A stretch of DNA of 64,000 nucleotides from Ceratotherium simum simum (GCF_000283155.1 NW_004454216.1:1158859-1222858); one strand, 5' to 3'. Positions 48,790 through 61,129 are shown, numbered from the stretch's first letter. Made by a program: numbers and translations. The notes: generated by a model not told the origin, from the sequence alone.

Positions 48790-50015
48790 CTGCAACTGGC
48801 ACAAAACACATCTTGATACATGTAGAAAAGCATTCAATAACATTCAACACCATTCATAATTTAGAACTTTTAGAATATTGGAAATAGGTAGAAACTTAAC
48901 TTCATAAAAGCAATCAACCAAAGACCTGCAGCAAACATCTTACTTAATGTTGAAATCTTGGAGGCATTTCCTTTGTGGTCGGAAACAAAAAAAAAGTTCC
49001 CATTAAAACCATTTATATTCAACACTGCATGGGGTTCCTATCCAACAAAAGAAATATATATATATAAAACTATAAATATTGGAAAGGAAGAAACAAAATT
49101 TGTCTACATTTGCTATGCTTTTATACATAGAATATTCCAGACAATCTAAGGACAGCTCTTAAAAACAAAACATTCAGTGATGTAGTTGAATATAAAATAA
49201 CAAAAATCAATATTTCATACACTATCAACTATGAAACTGATTTTAAGAAAATTAATTCACAGCAGCAATAACATCTATAAGGTAATTAGAATTAAGCTAA
49301 CAAAAGATATGTACAACTTTTGTGAAAAAAGTGATAAAGCTATATATAGCAAAACATAAAAGAAAGCCAAAGTAAATATCTCATATTTATAGACGGAACA
49401 CTCATATCTTAATGATATACATTTTCTCTAAATTAATCAATATGTCCAAGTTTCAAACAAAATCCCAACAGGGATTTACATAGAGATTGATAAGCTGATA
49501 CTAAAATTCATATACTAGAATAAACGGTCAGAAAAAGCCAAGATGGGGGAGGGAGAAGGAGGAGGGCCTACCAGATATTAAGATACTTTGTAAAGTTATT
49601 ATAACTAATAAAGTGTGCTATTAGTACCATAATAGATAAATATATCAATGTAACTGAGGAAAAAGCACAGAAAAAGACCCACCCAAATATGGGAACTTGA
49701 TATATGAGTGAGATGTCCTTATGAATCAGTGGAAACTGAACTGACTATTCAATAAATGAATTATTTACGTGTAAAAATTAAAGTATACCCTTATCTCAAG
49801 CCAACATAAAATAAATTACATATCAATTAAAATCTAATTATGAAATGGAAAGCCTTAAAACTGATAGAAAAAATAGGATTATATTTTCACTCAGGAAGGC
49901 AAAGATCTACTGAATAAGAAACAAAATGCCAGAATCAAATGAAAAGACTGATAAATTTGAATATATTAAATTTAAAAACTTTTATGTGACAGAAGGCTAT
50001 TGATGGAAAAACTAA
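48790..50015 (+). mobile_element. Old L1 ORF2, forward
   Basis: Forward ORF2 RT to C-terminal region. ACCTGCAGCAAACATCTTAC, the ATTCCAGACAATCTAAGGAC stretch, TTCAAACAAAATCCCAACAG, and CAGGAAGGCAAAGATCTACT. Frames are broken throughout. Confidence 0.7.
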
Positions 50016-50454
50016 TCTACAAGAAGTCAAGTGATTTATTCAAGGTTATATGCCAATAAGCAGTAGAGCCACAATTCAAACATATAGTCTTCTGACTCTA
50101 ACGTCAATTTATTTTGCATTCCTTCTCATTTTTAACTATGCAATTAACACACATTATATTCATATATAAGTTCATAAAATTTTGAACAACACAAGTAAAA
50201 TAAGAATAATTTTGACCATTTTCCCCAATTCCAATCTCCAGTATCCTTTCCATATTTGTACATATCATTTCAGGCTTTTTGTCTTGGGTATTTGAATACA
50301 TAAGTAAAAATACAAATGCATTATTCAAGTGGTTTTATACTGCACTTATTGTTCTGCAACTTTTCTTTCAAAAATATGGCTTAAAGAACTTTCCATATCA
50401 GCACAGCATTCGACAGTAAGAATATATTAGCATGTGGTGAACATGAGAACATGA

Positions 50455-50550
50455 TGTAATCCATGCAGAAATAGAAGTATAATGATGTACACCTGAAATT
50501 TACACAATATTATAAACCACTGTTACTGCAATAAACAAAAAACAAAACAA
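50455..50550 (+). mobile_element. L1 3' tail fragment
   Basis: CAGAAATAGAAGTATAATGA, then TGTACACCTGAAATTTACAC and ATTATAAACCACTGTTACTG followed by AATAAACAAAAAAC. This is the very 3' end of a lineage-specific L1, forward, severely 5'-truncated, with an A-rich tail. Confidence 0.8.
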
Positions 50551-50569
50551 AAACAAACAAAAAAGAATA

Positions 50570-51470
50570 TATTAGCATTCATTTATTCAATTTTCTATTA
50601 ATAGACCTTTAGGCTGTTTTCAATATTTTGCTCCTTGGTCATATAAATAGGATAGATATCTGAAATGGATTTTCTAAGTCATAATGAATACATGTTTTAA
50701 ACGTTGATAATGCCAAATTGCCCACAGTGATATATACCTAGTATTGCTGTATCTAGATCCCCATTTCTCAATATCTTTTTCATTACCTGATATTATTATT
50801 TTTAATTTTTAATATTTTGCCCATCTGATGGATAAAAAAATGGTATATTGCATTCCCCTAGTGATTACTAGCAAGGTTATTTCCTCCTCACTGCCAAACT
50901 CTGCTCTCTAGAGTTGAGGCAACCATAACTTCAACTCTTATAATTGTCTTTTCTAGTAAAGTTACTTTCATCTTTCTAAATATATTTATATTGCCATTTC
51001 TCGATTTATTAGATATTATCTATTGATTTTGGATTATGAAAGATGAAGATTTAGTACAAGTTCTTTATATATTTTGCATGTTCATTATTTGTCGCTATAT
51101 ATGTAGCAAATATTGTCTCCTGCTTGTTGCTTGTCTATTATCATGATTGTCTTGTTATGGCATATTCCTTAAAGCTTTTAGGTTTTATATCTTGCCTAGG
51201 GATGAAGGACAGGACGAAGTAGGACATCCCTACTTCACAGTAACAATTCATTTCCTACAGTTTCTTCTAAAACTTTCTGAGTTGTGGTTTTAATGTTTAT
51301 GTCTTTTCCCCATCTGGAATTTATTTCTATGAGTGGTATGAGGTAGAGGTTTTACTATTTTTTTCAAAATGGATGGCCAACTGCCCAACACCATTTATTC
51401 AATAGTCTATCACGTCCTGAAACATTTTCTCTAAAATATACAATATTCCCCCAAATGCCTGAGCAATTTC
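50570..51470 (-). mobile_element. Old L1 3' part, antisense
   Basis: Antisense L1 3' UTR and ORF2 end: TTTAGGCTGTTTTCAATATT, TGCCAAATTGCCCACAGTGA, and later AAAATGGATGGCCAACTGCC. The same element appears to resume at about 53453-53640 beyond the inserted L1. Confidence 0.7.
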
Positions 51471-51540
51471 TGGAATATCTATTTAGATCTATTGGTCTTC
51501 TTGGATCCCCCCCGTACCAATATCACAATGTATTTCTTTT

Positions 51541-53435
51541 CTTTTTTTTTTTTTTTTATTGCAGTCACATTGGTTTATAACATTGTATAAATTTCAGTTG
51601 TACATCATTATACTTCTATTTCTGCATAGATTACATCATATTCACCACCCAAAGACTAATTACAACCCAACACCACACACATGTGCCTAATCATCCCTTT
51701 TGCCCTCCTCCCTCCCCACTTCCCCTCTGGTAACCACCAATCCAATCTCTGTCTCTATGTGCTTATTCATTGTTGTTTTTATCTTCTACTTATGAGTGAG
51801 ATCATACAGTATTTGACCTCCCTCTGACTTATTTTGCTTAGCATAATACTCTCACTGTCCAGCCATGTTGTCACAAATGGCTGGATTTCATTGTTTCTTA
51901 TGTCTGAGTAGTATTCCATCGTGTATATATACTACATCTTCTTTATCCATTAGTCCCTTGATGGGCACTTAGGTTGCTTCCAAGTCTTGGCTATTGTGAA
52001 TAATGCTGCAATGAACACAGGGGTTCATGCATTTTTATGCGCTGGTGTTTTCATGTTCTTTGGATAAATACCCAGCAGTGAAATAGCTGGATCGTATGGT
52101 AGTTCTACCCTTAATTTTTTGAGGAATCTCCATACTGTTTTCCATAATGGCTGCACCAGTTTGCACTCCCACCAGCAGTGAATGAGAGTTCCCTTCTCTC
52201 CACATTCTCTCCAACACTTGTTGTTTCCTGTCTTGTTAATTATAGCCATTCTGACGGGCATGAGGTGATATCTCATTGTAGTTTTGATTTGCATTTCCCT
52301 GATAGTTAATGATGTTGAACATCTTTTCATGTGCCTGTTGGCCATCTGTATATCTTCTTTGGAGAAATGTCTGTTCGGTTCTTTTGCCCATTTTTTAATT
52401 GGGTTGTTAGTTTTTTGTTGTTGAGATGTATGAGTTCTTTAAATATTTTGGAGATTAACTCCTTATCAGATATATGGTTTGCAAATATCTTCTCCCAATT
52501 GTTAGGTTATCTTTTCGTTTTGTTGATGGTTTCCTTTGCTGTGCAGAAGCTTTTTAGTTTCATGTAGTCCCATTTGTTTATTTTTTCTATTGTTTCTCTT
52601 GCCCCATCAGACATGGTGCTTGAAAATATGTTGCTAAGACTTATGTCAAAGAGCGTACTTCCTATGTTTTCTTTTAGAAGTTTCATGTTTTCAGGTCTTA
52701 TATTCAAGTCTTGAATCAATTTTGAGTTAATTTTTGTGTATGGTGTAAGATAATGGTCTACTTTCATTTTTTTGCATGTGGCTGTCCAGTTTTCACAATA
52801 CCATTTATTGAAGAGACTTTCCTTTCTCCATTGTACATTCTTGGCTCCTTTATCATTGATTAGCTGTCCATAGATATGTGGGTTTATTTCTGGGCTCTTG
52901 GTTCTATTCCATTGATCTATGCATCTGTTTTTGTGCCAGTACTATGCTGTTTTGGTTACTATAGCTTTGTAGTATATTTTGAAATCAGGGAGTGTGATAC
53001 CTCCAGCTTTGCCCTCTTTTTTCAGGATTCCTTTGGCTATTCAGGGTCTTTTGCTGTTCTATATAAATTTGTTGTTAGCGGCCAGCAAAACCAGATATTA
53101 TGCCACTCGTCTCAGCTGTGCTGGGTCCAAAAAATGCCTATGGGGGAACGATCCCCAGCTCAGGTCCCCCACTCCTGCACAGAAGGCTCCGTACCTTTGG
53201 GTTGCTCCCGGGCAGCCGTGAAGCATTGTGGCTTGTGAAGGTGGCGTTTTTTCTCTCCAGAAGGGAATTTCTGCCTCTTCCACCTCAATTAGGATTGTTG
53301 TTTGTTGCAGAGGTTCCTCTTATCCAGTTTTGAGTTCTCTCAGGGGTAATTTTTCCAAGAGTAGTTGTAAATTGGCTGTGTCCGTGGGAGGAAGTGAGTG
53401 CAGAGTCCACCTACGCCACCCTCTTGTCTTCTCTC
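51541..53435 (-). mobile_element. L1 with internal deletion, 17-bp TSD
   Basis: A reverse insertion with poly-A at the left and a perfect 17-bp TSD, CACAATGTATTTCTTTT, at 51524-51540 and 53436-53452. 51541-53070 is the 3' part of a fairly young L1: ORF2 tail (frames at 52025-52345 and 52507-52767 on the minus strand, with [20 protein letters not shown]) and 3' UTR. 53071-53435 is a GC-richer segment reaching the TSD and beginning, on the minus strand, GAGAGAAGACAAGAGGGTGG, as an L1 5' end would. All of ORF1 and most of ORF2 are missing between them. Confidence 0.85.
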
Positions 53436-53452
53436 CACAATGTATTTCTTTT

Positions 53453-53640
53453 TCAAAAATCTCTTGGCTATTCTTCAACATTTTATATTTCTTATGAATT
53501 TTAGAATCAGTTTGTGAATTTTTTAAAAATAAGTAAATTCTAATGACACCTGATTACACTGTATTTATGGATCAAATTGAAGAAATCCAATGTTCTTTCT
53601 ATCACCATCAGGCAGACTTGCCTTTCAAGTTCAATATTCA
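53453..53640 (-). mobile_element. Old L1 remnant, antisense (continuation)
   Basis: TCTTGGCTATTCTTCAACAT followed by ATGAATTTTAGAATCAGTTT is antisense ORF2 text continuing from 51470 across the younger insertion. 53640-54200 holds nothing recognisable. Confidence 0.6.
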
Positions 53641-54203
53641 TTAGGCTGATTTAGTTTCTATCATTTAAAAATAAACAAAGAACCAAACCTAGACCCAATA
53701 ATTTATTCAAGTATTTTCTATAGTACTTAGCAAAATTATATATTTGAAGAGACAATATTTATAATGAAAGTGATGCTTTAGACCTTTTCACATTATCTAC
53801 TTTGTTTCCTCATCATCAAAGAAAAATTCTAATTTTTTCAAGATGAATAAGGATTGTTTCTGTAATCTGAAAACATTTTCTATATTATTACCTATTTATA
53901 AAATCAAGATTGGCTCATTTACAATTATTTAATATTGGTCATTTATCATTACCAAAACTGAATAGCAGAGGCCAATGATTAATAATATTGATAATCATAT
54001 TGTTAAGTTCAACCACAGAATATTTGAAAATTAAATTGTTGCACATATTACATGCCTTCCTCAAAATTCTAGAATTAAATATCAACTTTAGCTCTAGGTG
54101 AAACTAAAGACTTAACTTGGGACTATTATTAGTGTGGATAATTCATTCGATCATTTATTTGGCTCATTCATTCATTCAACATATTTTAATTTTAGATTAC
54201 ACT

Positions 54204-54440
54204 GAATGCTGTGAATTGTAATAGATGTTAGCTATAAAATAATAGTAAGAAACAACTTTGTTCAAGAATGAAGAAAATAAATGCAAGAATAATGGTATTC
54301 TAATACTCACTTTCCCTTCATCGAATGCTGTGAACTGTAATAGATGTTAGCTATAAAATAATAGTAAGAAACACTTTATTGAAGAATGAAAAAAATAAAT
54401 GCAAGAATAATGGTATTATAATACTCACTTTCCCTTCATC
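54204..54440. repeat. Two-copy tandem duplication spanning an exon end
   Basis: Copies at 54204-54322 and 54323-54440 differ at only a handful of positions (about 94% identical by eye). Copy 2 contains the real donor (54423-54428) and the last 12 bases of exon 54429-54492. Copy 1 repeats both, placing an identical AAA|GTGAGT motif at 54305-54313. The rest is AT-rich intron. Confidence 0.95.
54305..54310 (-). other. Duplicated intronic splice donor (decoy)
   Basis: On the sense (minus) strand this reads GTGAGT preceded by GATGAAGGGAAA, the same 12-base exon context as the true donor. Use of it would add 118 bases to the exon, shift the frame and reach an in-frame TAG after 25 codons. Confidence 0.75.
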
Positions 54441-54492
54441 TCTTGGGCTATCACTTAAATGTACAACTGGACCTGGATGAGTCTTTGTGGAT
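54429..54492 (-). CDS. STXBP5L: STXBP5L internal exon with a duplicated splice donor
   Basis: A short 64-bp exon. One base completes the Leu codon left by the previous exon, followed by 21 whole codons reading STKTHPGPVVHLSDSPRDEG then K, ending in phase 0. The acceptor is TTTAACAG and the donor GTGAGT. It encodes the loop and strand leading into the next WD repeat. The STKTHPGPVVHLSDSPRD wording is the tomosyn-2 form. The last 12 exon bases, the donor and about 106 bp of intron are repeated in tandem immediately downstream (copy at 54204-54322), leaving a second, apparently intact donor in the intron. Confidence 0.94.
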
Positions 54493-55500
54493 CTGTTAAA
54501 TCAATTCAAAACAGTAATTAAAAAATAAACATTAAAACACATTACCATTAGAGACTGAAACAAAGAAATTAAGATTATACTGGAATACATTCCCAATATT
54601 CTGGGGTTTAGTTTAGATTAATTTGAGTTTTTGGTTGTTTTTTTTTAAGACTATTTTTCTTTCTCCTACTAACTCTATAAAAGTAGGTGTGATTTAAAAA
54701 GAAATCAGGTTTAAACCTATAGATCCACATAGCAATGAGATTCTTCGCTATCTTATATGTTTGTTGCCAGATCTGGGCCTCTGAAAATGTGAAACTGAAC
54801 TTTTACTTACACAGACAAAAGAAAACTTATACAGCCACAAGGCTGATGCTGTAGTCCTGTTTCAGCCAAATTGCAAAGTACATACCTGATTTGAAATTTC
54901 CTTTGAATGAAATCTCTGATTTTGCTCCTAAGAAAAGGTACAGTGGCTCCTTTGATTTACAAAGAAACTCTCTGTAGCAATAGGCAGCTTAGAGAAAACT
55001 GACAAATTAGGGAAACCTAGTTCACTGGTTATATCTCATTTATCTAGTTATCTAGGGTGATCAATAACAGATAATTATAAGTCTAAGAGTATATTGTTAA
55101 AGTGACCTATGCTCTGTCAATCTGACTTTAAATTTATTCTACTCTGATATCTGGCATTTTTCTTTATATTTCCTATTTTAACTGATATCATTGCTGAATA
55201 TGATTATGCCATGATTAAATATGATATGACCTGATATTACCATAGATTTATTTTCTTTCCTCATCCTTTCTTCAATGACCTAACTGTGCCAGATTAATTT
55301 TATTATGATTATATTGACATAGTTATAATTTATTTCTTAAGCACACATGAAAACCATCGAAGATTCTGCACAAAATAATAAAGATTTAAATTTTAGAAAC
55401 TCTTTGCAATCAGAGAAAAGTGACAAATTAAGTAACTCAAGGTTCCCCAGATACTGACTCCACAGAGTGACTCAGAGGAATAAATAAAGATTTTTTACAT
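54493..55500. other. Intronic sequence, nothing recognised
   Basis: Intron upstream of exon 54429-54492. AT-rich, no confident repeat. Confidence 0.5.
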
Positions 55501-55504
55501 ATTT

Positions 55505-55650
55505 TGTTAGTGGTTTTATCCTAAATTTTCTCATCTAAAAATACAGATTGTAGTAGTGACCCTATGAAACAATTGTGAGGATTAGAATATACATACAGCA
55601 CCTAATACAATGCTGAAACATAGTAAGTATTCAATAAATAGTATGCATTA
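55505..55650 (+). mobile_element. MIR SINE
   Basis: Forward MIR: a decayed CTCATCTAAAAATACAGATT block, then ACAATTGTGAGGATTAGAAT and ACATAGTAAGTATTCAATAA. Confidence 0.7.
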
Positions 55651-57160
55651 TGATTGGTAATATGAAGAAAATCACTGTAAATCATCGGAATAATTGGAAA
55701 TCAGAGTTACTATTTGCATTCTAGAATATACGCAGGAAGAAAAGAAACTAAACAGGGCTTCATAAAAAGTTTACAGAGCTTTTTGGAGTTCTTCTGTGTT
55801 TATATGTAACACATCATTTACACATAAATGAAGTGCTTTATTACGGTATAAATGTCTCTGATAAGGGACAATGTCCTTCAATTATCCTTTGGGAATTAAT
55901 AATATCCAACAAACCACAAAGCCCTATGTGTCTCTTGGGTTTGACTGGAACAACAAATATCAAAGTATACTCCATGATAAACTAGTGAATATAAAAGGTG
56001 TTTCACATAAAGAGTGTTACATATCAAAAAAGTTTGGGAGACCCTGAATTAAACAAAGTTTAATATTTTTTCTTCTACAGAACTTTTTAGAGCCATAATA
56101 TGCAAATTACCATTGCAAACTTCAATATTTTCCAAAATTATTGGTCCATAGAATCCTTTTTCATTGGCCATATTAAGAGAATCATTGAATTACACTTTGA
56201 GAAACACTAGACCATACGCAAGACTCTTCCATTAGAAGAGTGTAACTCTTCTGTTTAGAGTCTCGGACTCGATAAGACACTCAAGTTCAGAAAATAATCT
56301 AGCATTAAACTTCAATTATTTGTAATGACTTTTTAAGACTATAGAAGAAATATTATTTATTGTAAAAAAAAAAAAAACTTAGAAGACACCAAAAGTTAAA
56401 AGGAAAAATTTATCATATTATTTCACTGCCTAGCTATGACTATTAACATTTTGATGTACTTTTTCTGAATTTTTCCCTAACATTAGACTTCCAAAAACCA
56501 CAAACTATTTCTTGCAAAATGTATGGCCATTAGAAATTGACTTAAAAAATAAAAAAAGCATCTATGTACTCTGGATTCTGTAAATCCCACAAAAATCACT
56601 TTAGATAGAATTAATCAATGAACTTAAATTCATGTAATATCCCTCTAACTAACACTCAGTAATTTTTCTGAGTATATCTATTTATTTCTCTTCCTCTCAT
56701 TCACCACAATGGCTTCTTGATAGTTTCCTTTGTGGACTGTCCTTCTTTTCCTATATTTTAAATATTGGTATTCCTTTCTATTCTGTTCTAGACTGCAATC
56801 TATTCTCATATTATATGTGGTCATGAATTCAAGAGCCCACAGGAGTCAGGAAGGTATTTCCAATGAGTTAAACAGGCTGAATAAGAACTGTGCCAAACTG
56901 GATAGCTCATTAGCCACCTACAAAAGGAAAGTTGTTACTCAGTTCTAGTTGATTACTGACTGCCATTCAAGAATACTGGACTAGGATTGTCTCATCATGA
57001 ATTTTTTTCACGAGAAGCTATAAATCCACATTTTTATTTATACTCTACCAATTTTTAAATATTAGAAATAATTCATAACATATTTAAATACTATGATGGC
57101 CAAACAAAACATATTTATGAGTCAGAATGGGTTCACTGTCTATTAGTTTGCTACCTGTTT
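55650..57160. other. Intronic sequence with possible hAT remnant
   Basis: 55990-56215 may be an old hAT MITE: AAAGTTTGGGAGACCCTGAA at one side and ACTTTGAGAAACACTAG at the other. Nothing else was recognised. An A-run lies near 56364. Confidence 0.35.
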
Positions 57161-58175
57161 TCTATACACTCTGCATGCACAATCTCATCTATTCTCATGT
57201 TTTCAATGACCACGTAAATTCTGATCTCACTACCTTCAGATCCATATATCCCACTTCCTGCCATTCTCCCATACCATTCCATTTGAATGTCTTATAAACA
57301 CATACAACTCAACCTAGCTAAAATTGAACTCATTATTTTACTCCCAACCTACTCAATTTCCTTCATTCTTTCACTAAAGGACACCCTTATGTACACAGTT
57401 GCTCAAGCCATACACCTGGGGATCACTCTTAATTCTTCTCTATTATTCTTGTCTTCCCACAATACCCAAGTCTTGCCTCTCCTACCTTCTTTTTCTTTAA
57501 TATGTCAGCATATGTCCACTCCTATCCACCATCATAATTTTTACCAAGAATACAGTCTTTTCTCTCTCCAATCATTTCTCCATACCTGCATTCAGAGTAG
57601 TCTTCCTAAACGCAAATTTGATCAAGTCAATTCTCTCCTTACAACCCATCAAAATCTAGCTCCTTGCCTTAGATAAAGTCCAAACTTCTCAAATTGGCTT
57701 ACAAGGCTTTTCATATTATATATCCTGATTACTTCCTCAGCTTTATCTCTTGCCATCCTCTCCTCTGGCCATTCCAGTCAACTACACTACTTAAAATTTT
57801 TGTGCATGAAACAAAAACTCTCTCATATTCCATCCTTTAAATCTTCTGTTCCTCTTCCTGGAACACTCTCACCCCTCTCTCCCAGGTCTCCATTCATCTA
57901 ACTGAAACTCATCCTCCAGACCTCAGCTTAGATGTAACTTCCTTCACAGATACTTCTCTGAGACCCCATGTCTATCTTAGGTGTCCTTCTTATGGAATTG
58001 CCACATTATATTTCCAATGTATCGTAATTGCCTTTTTACTTAATCTCACCTTTATTAGACTGGAAGCCCTGAGATGATAGAAACCATGTCTTACCAGTTC
58101 ATATTTGTTTCCAGCAACTGGCATACCATAGTGCTCAATAAATATGTTTGAATGATTGTTGGTTAAATACAAGCC
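57160..58175 (+). mobile_element. L2 LINE 3' region, about 1 kb
   Basis: Well-preserved forward L2. AAATCTAGCTCCTTGCCTTA, TTACAAGGCTTTTCATATTA, CCTCTTCCTGGAACACTCTC, TTTATTAGACTGGAAGCCCT and the terminal ATAGTGCTCAATAAATATGT. The 129-codon ORF at 57287-57676 lies within this element and is a remnant or chance frame, not a host gene. Confidence 0.85.
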
Positions 58176-60805
58176 TTACACTTATGATTTAATTCTGAAT
58201 TTCACATTCCAGTTTTAATCATATATAGGAAAAATAGGCTAAATTTTTTAAAAAGCTAGGGCTGCCCTGCAGAAACAGCTATTTCTGTGCTATAACATGG
58301 AATATATTTTCTCAGAAAAATATTTTTGTACTGTCAGTTTAGTTCTATACTGCTATTTTATGAGGTATTCTACAAACATCACTGTTTTTATGGAAAATGT
58401 GTTCCAGTTTCCAAATAATCAATATACACATTTTGGGAACACAAACCACTTATAATTTTGGGAATTGCCTATAATTACAAGTAGGAATTCACTAAAAATA
58501 GAAATAAGCTGAAAAATAACAAACATTGAATGAAAAGTATTTCAAGTAAGGACTTCAAATAGACATAATCTCACATATATCCTATAGACAATTCTGCATG
58601 TCATATTTAGAAAATGTATTCTTAAAATTTATCTCTAAAATTCTATTTATGAAATGACTATTTATAATTAATACATATTTTATTATTGTCCCATACACTT
58701 GACACATAATAACAGGAAGTGGCATGCATTTTCTATGTATCTCAAGAGGTAGAAAGCAATTAAAAGACAGTTCTGGGAGACTGGAAGTTGGCATTTAAAA
58801 TTACATCCATCACAATGGAACTACAATGCCATGGAAAACACTTTTGGAAATCTGGTCTAAGTAAACCAAGAAATAGTCAGGAGGTGATGCTGTCTATTAA
58901 TAATTTCTTGAGGATATTTCAAGGACATTTTCAGAGGCATGTACAACTCTATAAAACACAGGATTTATACAAATGGTAGATTTTATTCTGATGCATATAT
59001 AGGAGTATACTATGAAAAATAAAAATGCCTTATTTTACTTCTTTAATTTCTCCTAATTTTACCCTTCTTTATAATATATGTTTTTAAACTCTTCATTAGC
59101 CTGACATCATAAAGTATAGACTATATAAATACATATAGGTAAAGTATAAGTCACTAGTTCAGGTAGTATTAATTTGAACTATGAAAAGGATTTAAGTAAA
59201 TGAATATATAAAAAACATTGCAAGAGTGGTGAAATATTTAATCTGTTTAGATAATAAACTCTTTATAATTACTTTAGCAGCTCAATTGTGTGTGTTGTGT
59301 TGTGTTCAGCTGAACACAAATGATGTATCTATTACTAGTTGTACTAATATTAAATTTGTATAAAAGCTCTACAATTCAATCTCAAGTTTATTTGCATTTT
59401 TATCAATATCCTAAAACAATATTATGAAAAAAAGCATTAAGTTCAGCCCTATTTATTGCTTTTATAGGACTAAGATTATAGGGGGAAAAAGTCTTTCCTA
59501 AATAGTTAAAAACTCCTAACTTTTTGGGGGAGAAATAATTGTCTATAAAATAAATGTTTTTAAAAATACATATACAGAACATTAAAATGTATATGAGCAA
59601 AATAGCTCAGACCAATTATAAATATAAATGAAAGCTGTAAGTCAACAGTAGTGTGTAACTATTTATCATATTAATTCTTCAATAATGTCATTAGTCATTT
59701 AGTAGCTACTCTGTGGAAATCACCAAAATAAACCAAGTATAAAAAAAAAGGAAAAGAGAAATAAACAAAGATTCTTCCCCGGAGCAGTAGTTAATCTAAT
59801 GAGGAAGGAAAAATTATCATTAATAAAATACCCATTAGGACATAATACAAAAGGAATATTGTAACAAGAATATAACTAGTAACGACTTTCCCTATCAAGT
59901 AAAACACATGCACATTGAAACACTGGGAATAGGGAATAGTAGATTTACTATAAAGACAAGAGTCAAGTTTCATAAAAATAGGCTGTTTTAATCAGAGTTT
60001 TGGAGAAAAGTTAATTATGTAACTTAGAATATATATATATGAGAGAGAGAATGAGCCAGCCTCAAGTCAAACGTACCTTATTAAGGATCTAATATGTACA
60101 GAGCATAAACATTTATTAAAGAAAAATTGTTTTTCTGATTATCACATTAATCAGGAGAATTGTTTGTGTACATACTACAAATAGATGGCTTGGAATTCCA
60201 CAAAGTTTCACATTTAAGGATTTCACATTTTATAAGTGCAGAAATTTAAATATGAGTGCCAAAGTCAAAGTGGTAATTGCCATCAACCACACACCCAAAT
60301 AGCTATATACATCACAACAGGAAATATATAGATAAACTGATTCTCTTTTGAAGCCAGAGCAATGTGTTAATGAGGCAAGTGAAGAATAACCTGCCAGCAT
60401 TAAAAAATATGTGAACTGATCATGATTATTTTTACCTAAAACTAAATGTGGTCACAATCCACTTGCCATTCCTGCTGGAAGTGGCTATACTAAGGTTGAC
60501 TACAAAGAAATGAGATGATTTCCATGTATAACTTTCAGAAAGAGACTTACTATTTTATCACCAAATTTTGCATACATAACCCTCAACTGTTTACAGTAGT
60601 TAGAAAGTCTAAAATTATATATGTTAATACTACAATATCTATTTCTAAAAGCCTTTATGGTTTTAAATTACTTTAGCTAAACTTTTAACTCAAATTAATC
60701 ATAAATTAGCTATAGATGTTTCAAATAACTGTAATTTGATATATATGTTACATAACCATATGAAATATTTAAGTCAAATAAAATGATATTCAAGTTCAAA
60801 CTTAC
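58175..60805. other. Intronic sequence, nothing recognised
   Basis: AT-rich intron downstream of exon 60806-60940. A perfect 20-bp palindrome TTGTGTTCAGCTGAACACAA is at 59300-59319, next to a TGTGT-rich run. Confidence 0.5.
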
Positions 60806-60940
60806 AGTTCTATTGCCTTGTTCCACATGATAACATACCCAGAAAGAATGAAAGATTCAATGTTTACAATATGTGTATTTCCTCTTTCTGTTCCAACATA
60901 GAGCCATTTACTCTGGAAAGGTAGATGACAGTAAGTAATT
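60806..60940 (-). CDS. STXBP5L: STXBP5L internal exon (WD40 propeller, first in window)
   Basis: A 135-bp exon with acceptor TTTCTTTCAG and donor GTAAGTT. It enters after two bases of a codon and leaves after two bases of a Leu codon. The translation begins ITYCHLPFQSKWLYVGTERG and ends SGYVIMWNKAIEL, corresponding to roughly residues 158-203 of the human protein by memory. It supplies beta-strands of the early N-terminal propeller, with a WLYVGTERG segment typical of tomosyn/Lgl-family blades. The residues GNTHIVNIESFIL fit tomosyn-2 better than tomosyn-1. The upstream exon is more than 3 kb away, outside the window. Confidence 0.95.
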
Positions 60941-61129
60941 CTGAAAGAAAGAAAATTACAATTAAAATATCTAAATTTTATGTCTGGTCAGCATTATATT
61001 TTCCTTACACTTATTATGAAGTGATAGCTATATAAACAATAAAGTTTAGTATATACTCAAGTGGCATTTAGTTATAGTAGAGGGCATAGGATAAATAACA
61101 ATAGAAAATACCATTAAAAATAATGATAA

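Noticed and set aside
52876..53333. Overlapping plus-strand ORFs of 77-120 codons with higher GC
   Set aside because: They are antisense to the L1 insertion 51541-53435, crossing its ORF2/leader junction.
57287..57676. 129-codon plus-strand ORF as a novel gene
   Set aside because: It lies entirely within a recognisable L2 LINE and has no domain, splice context or start context suggesting a host protein.
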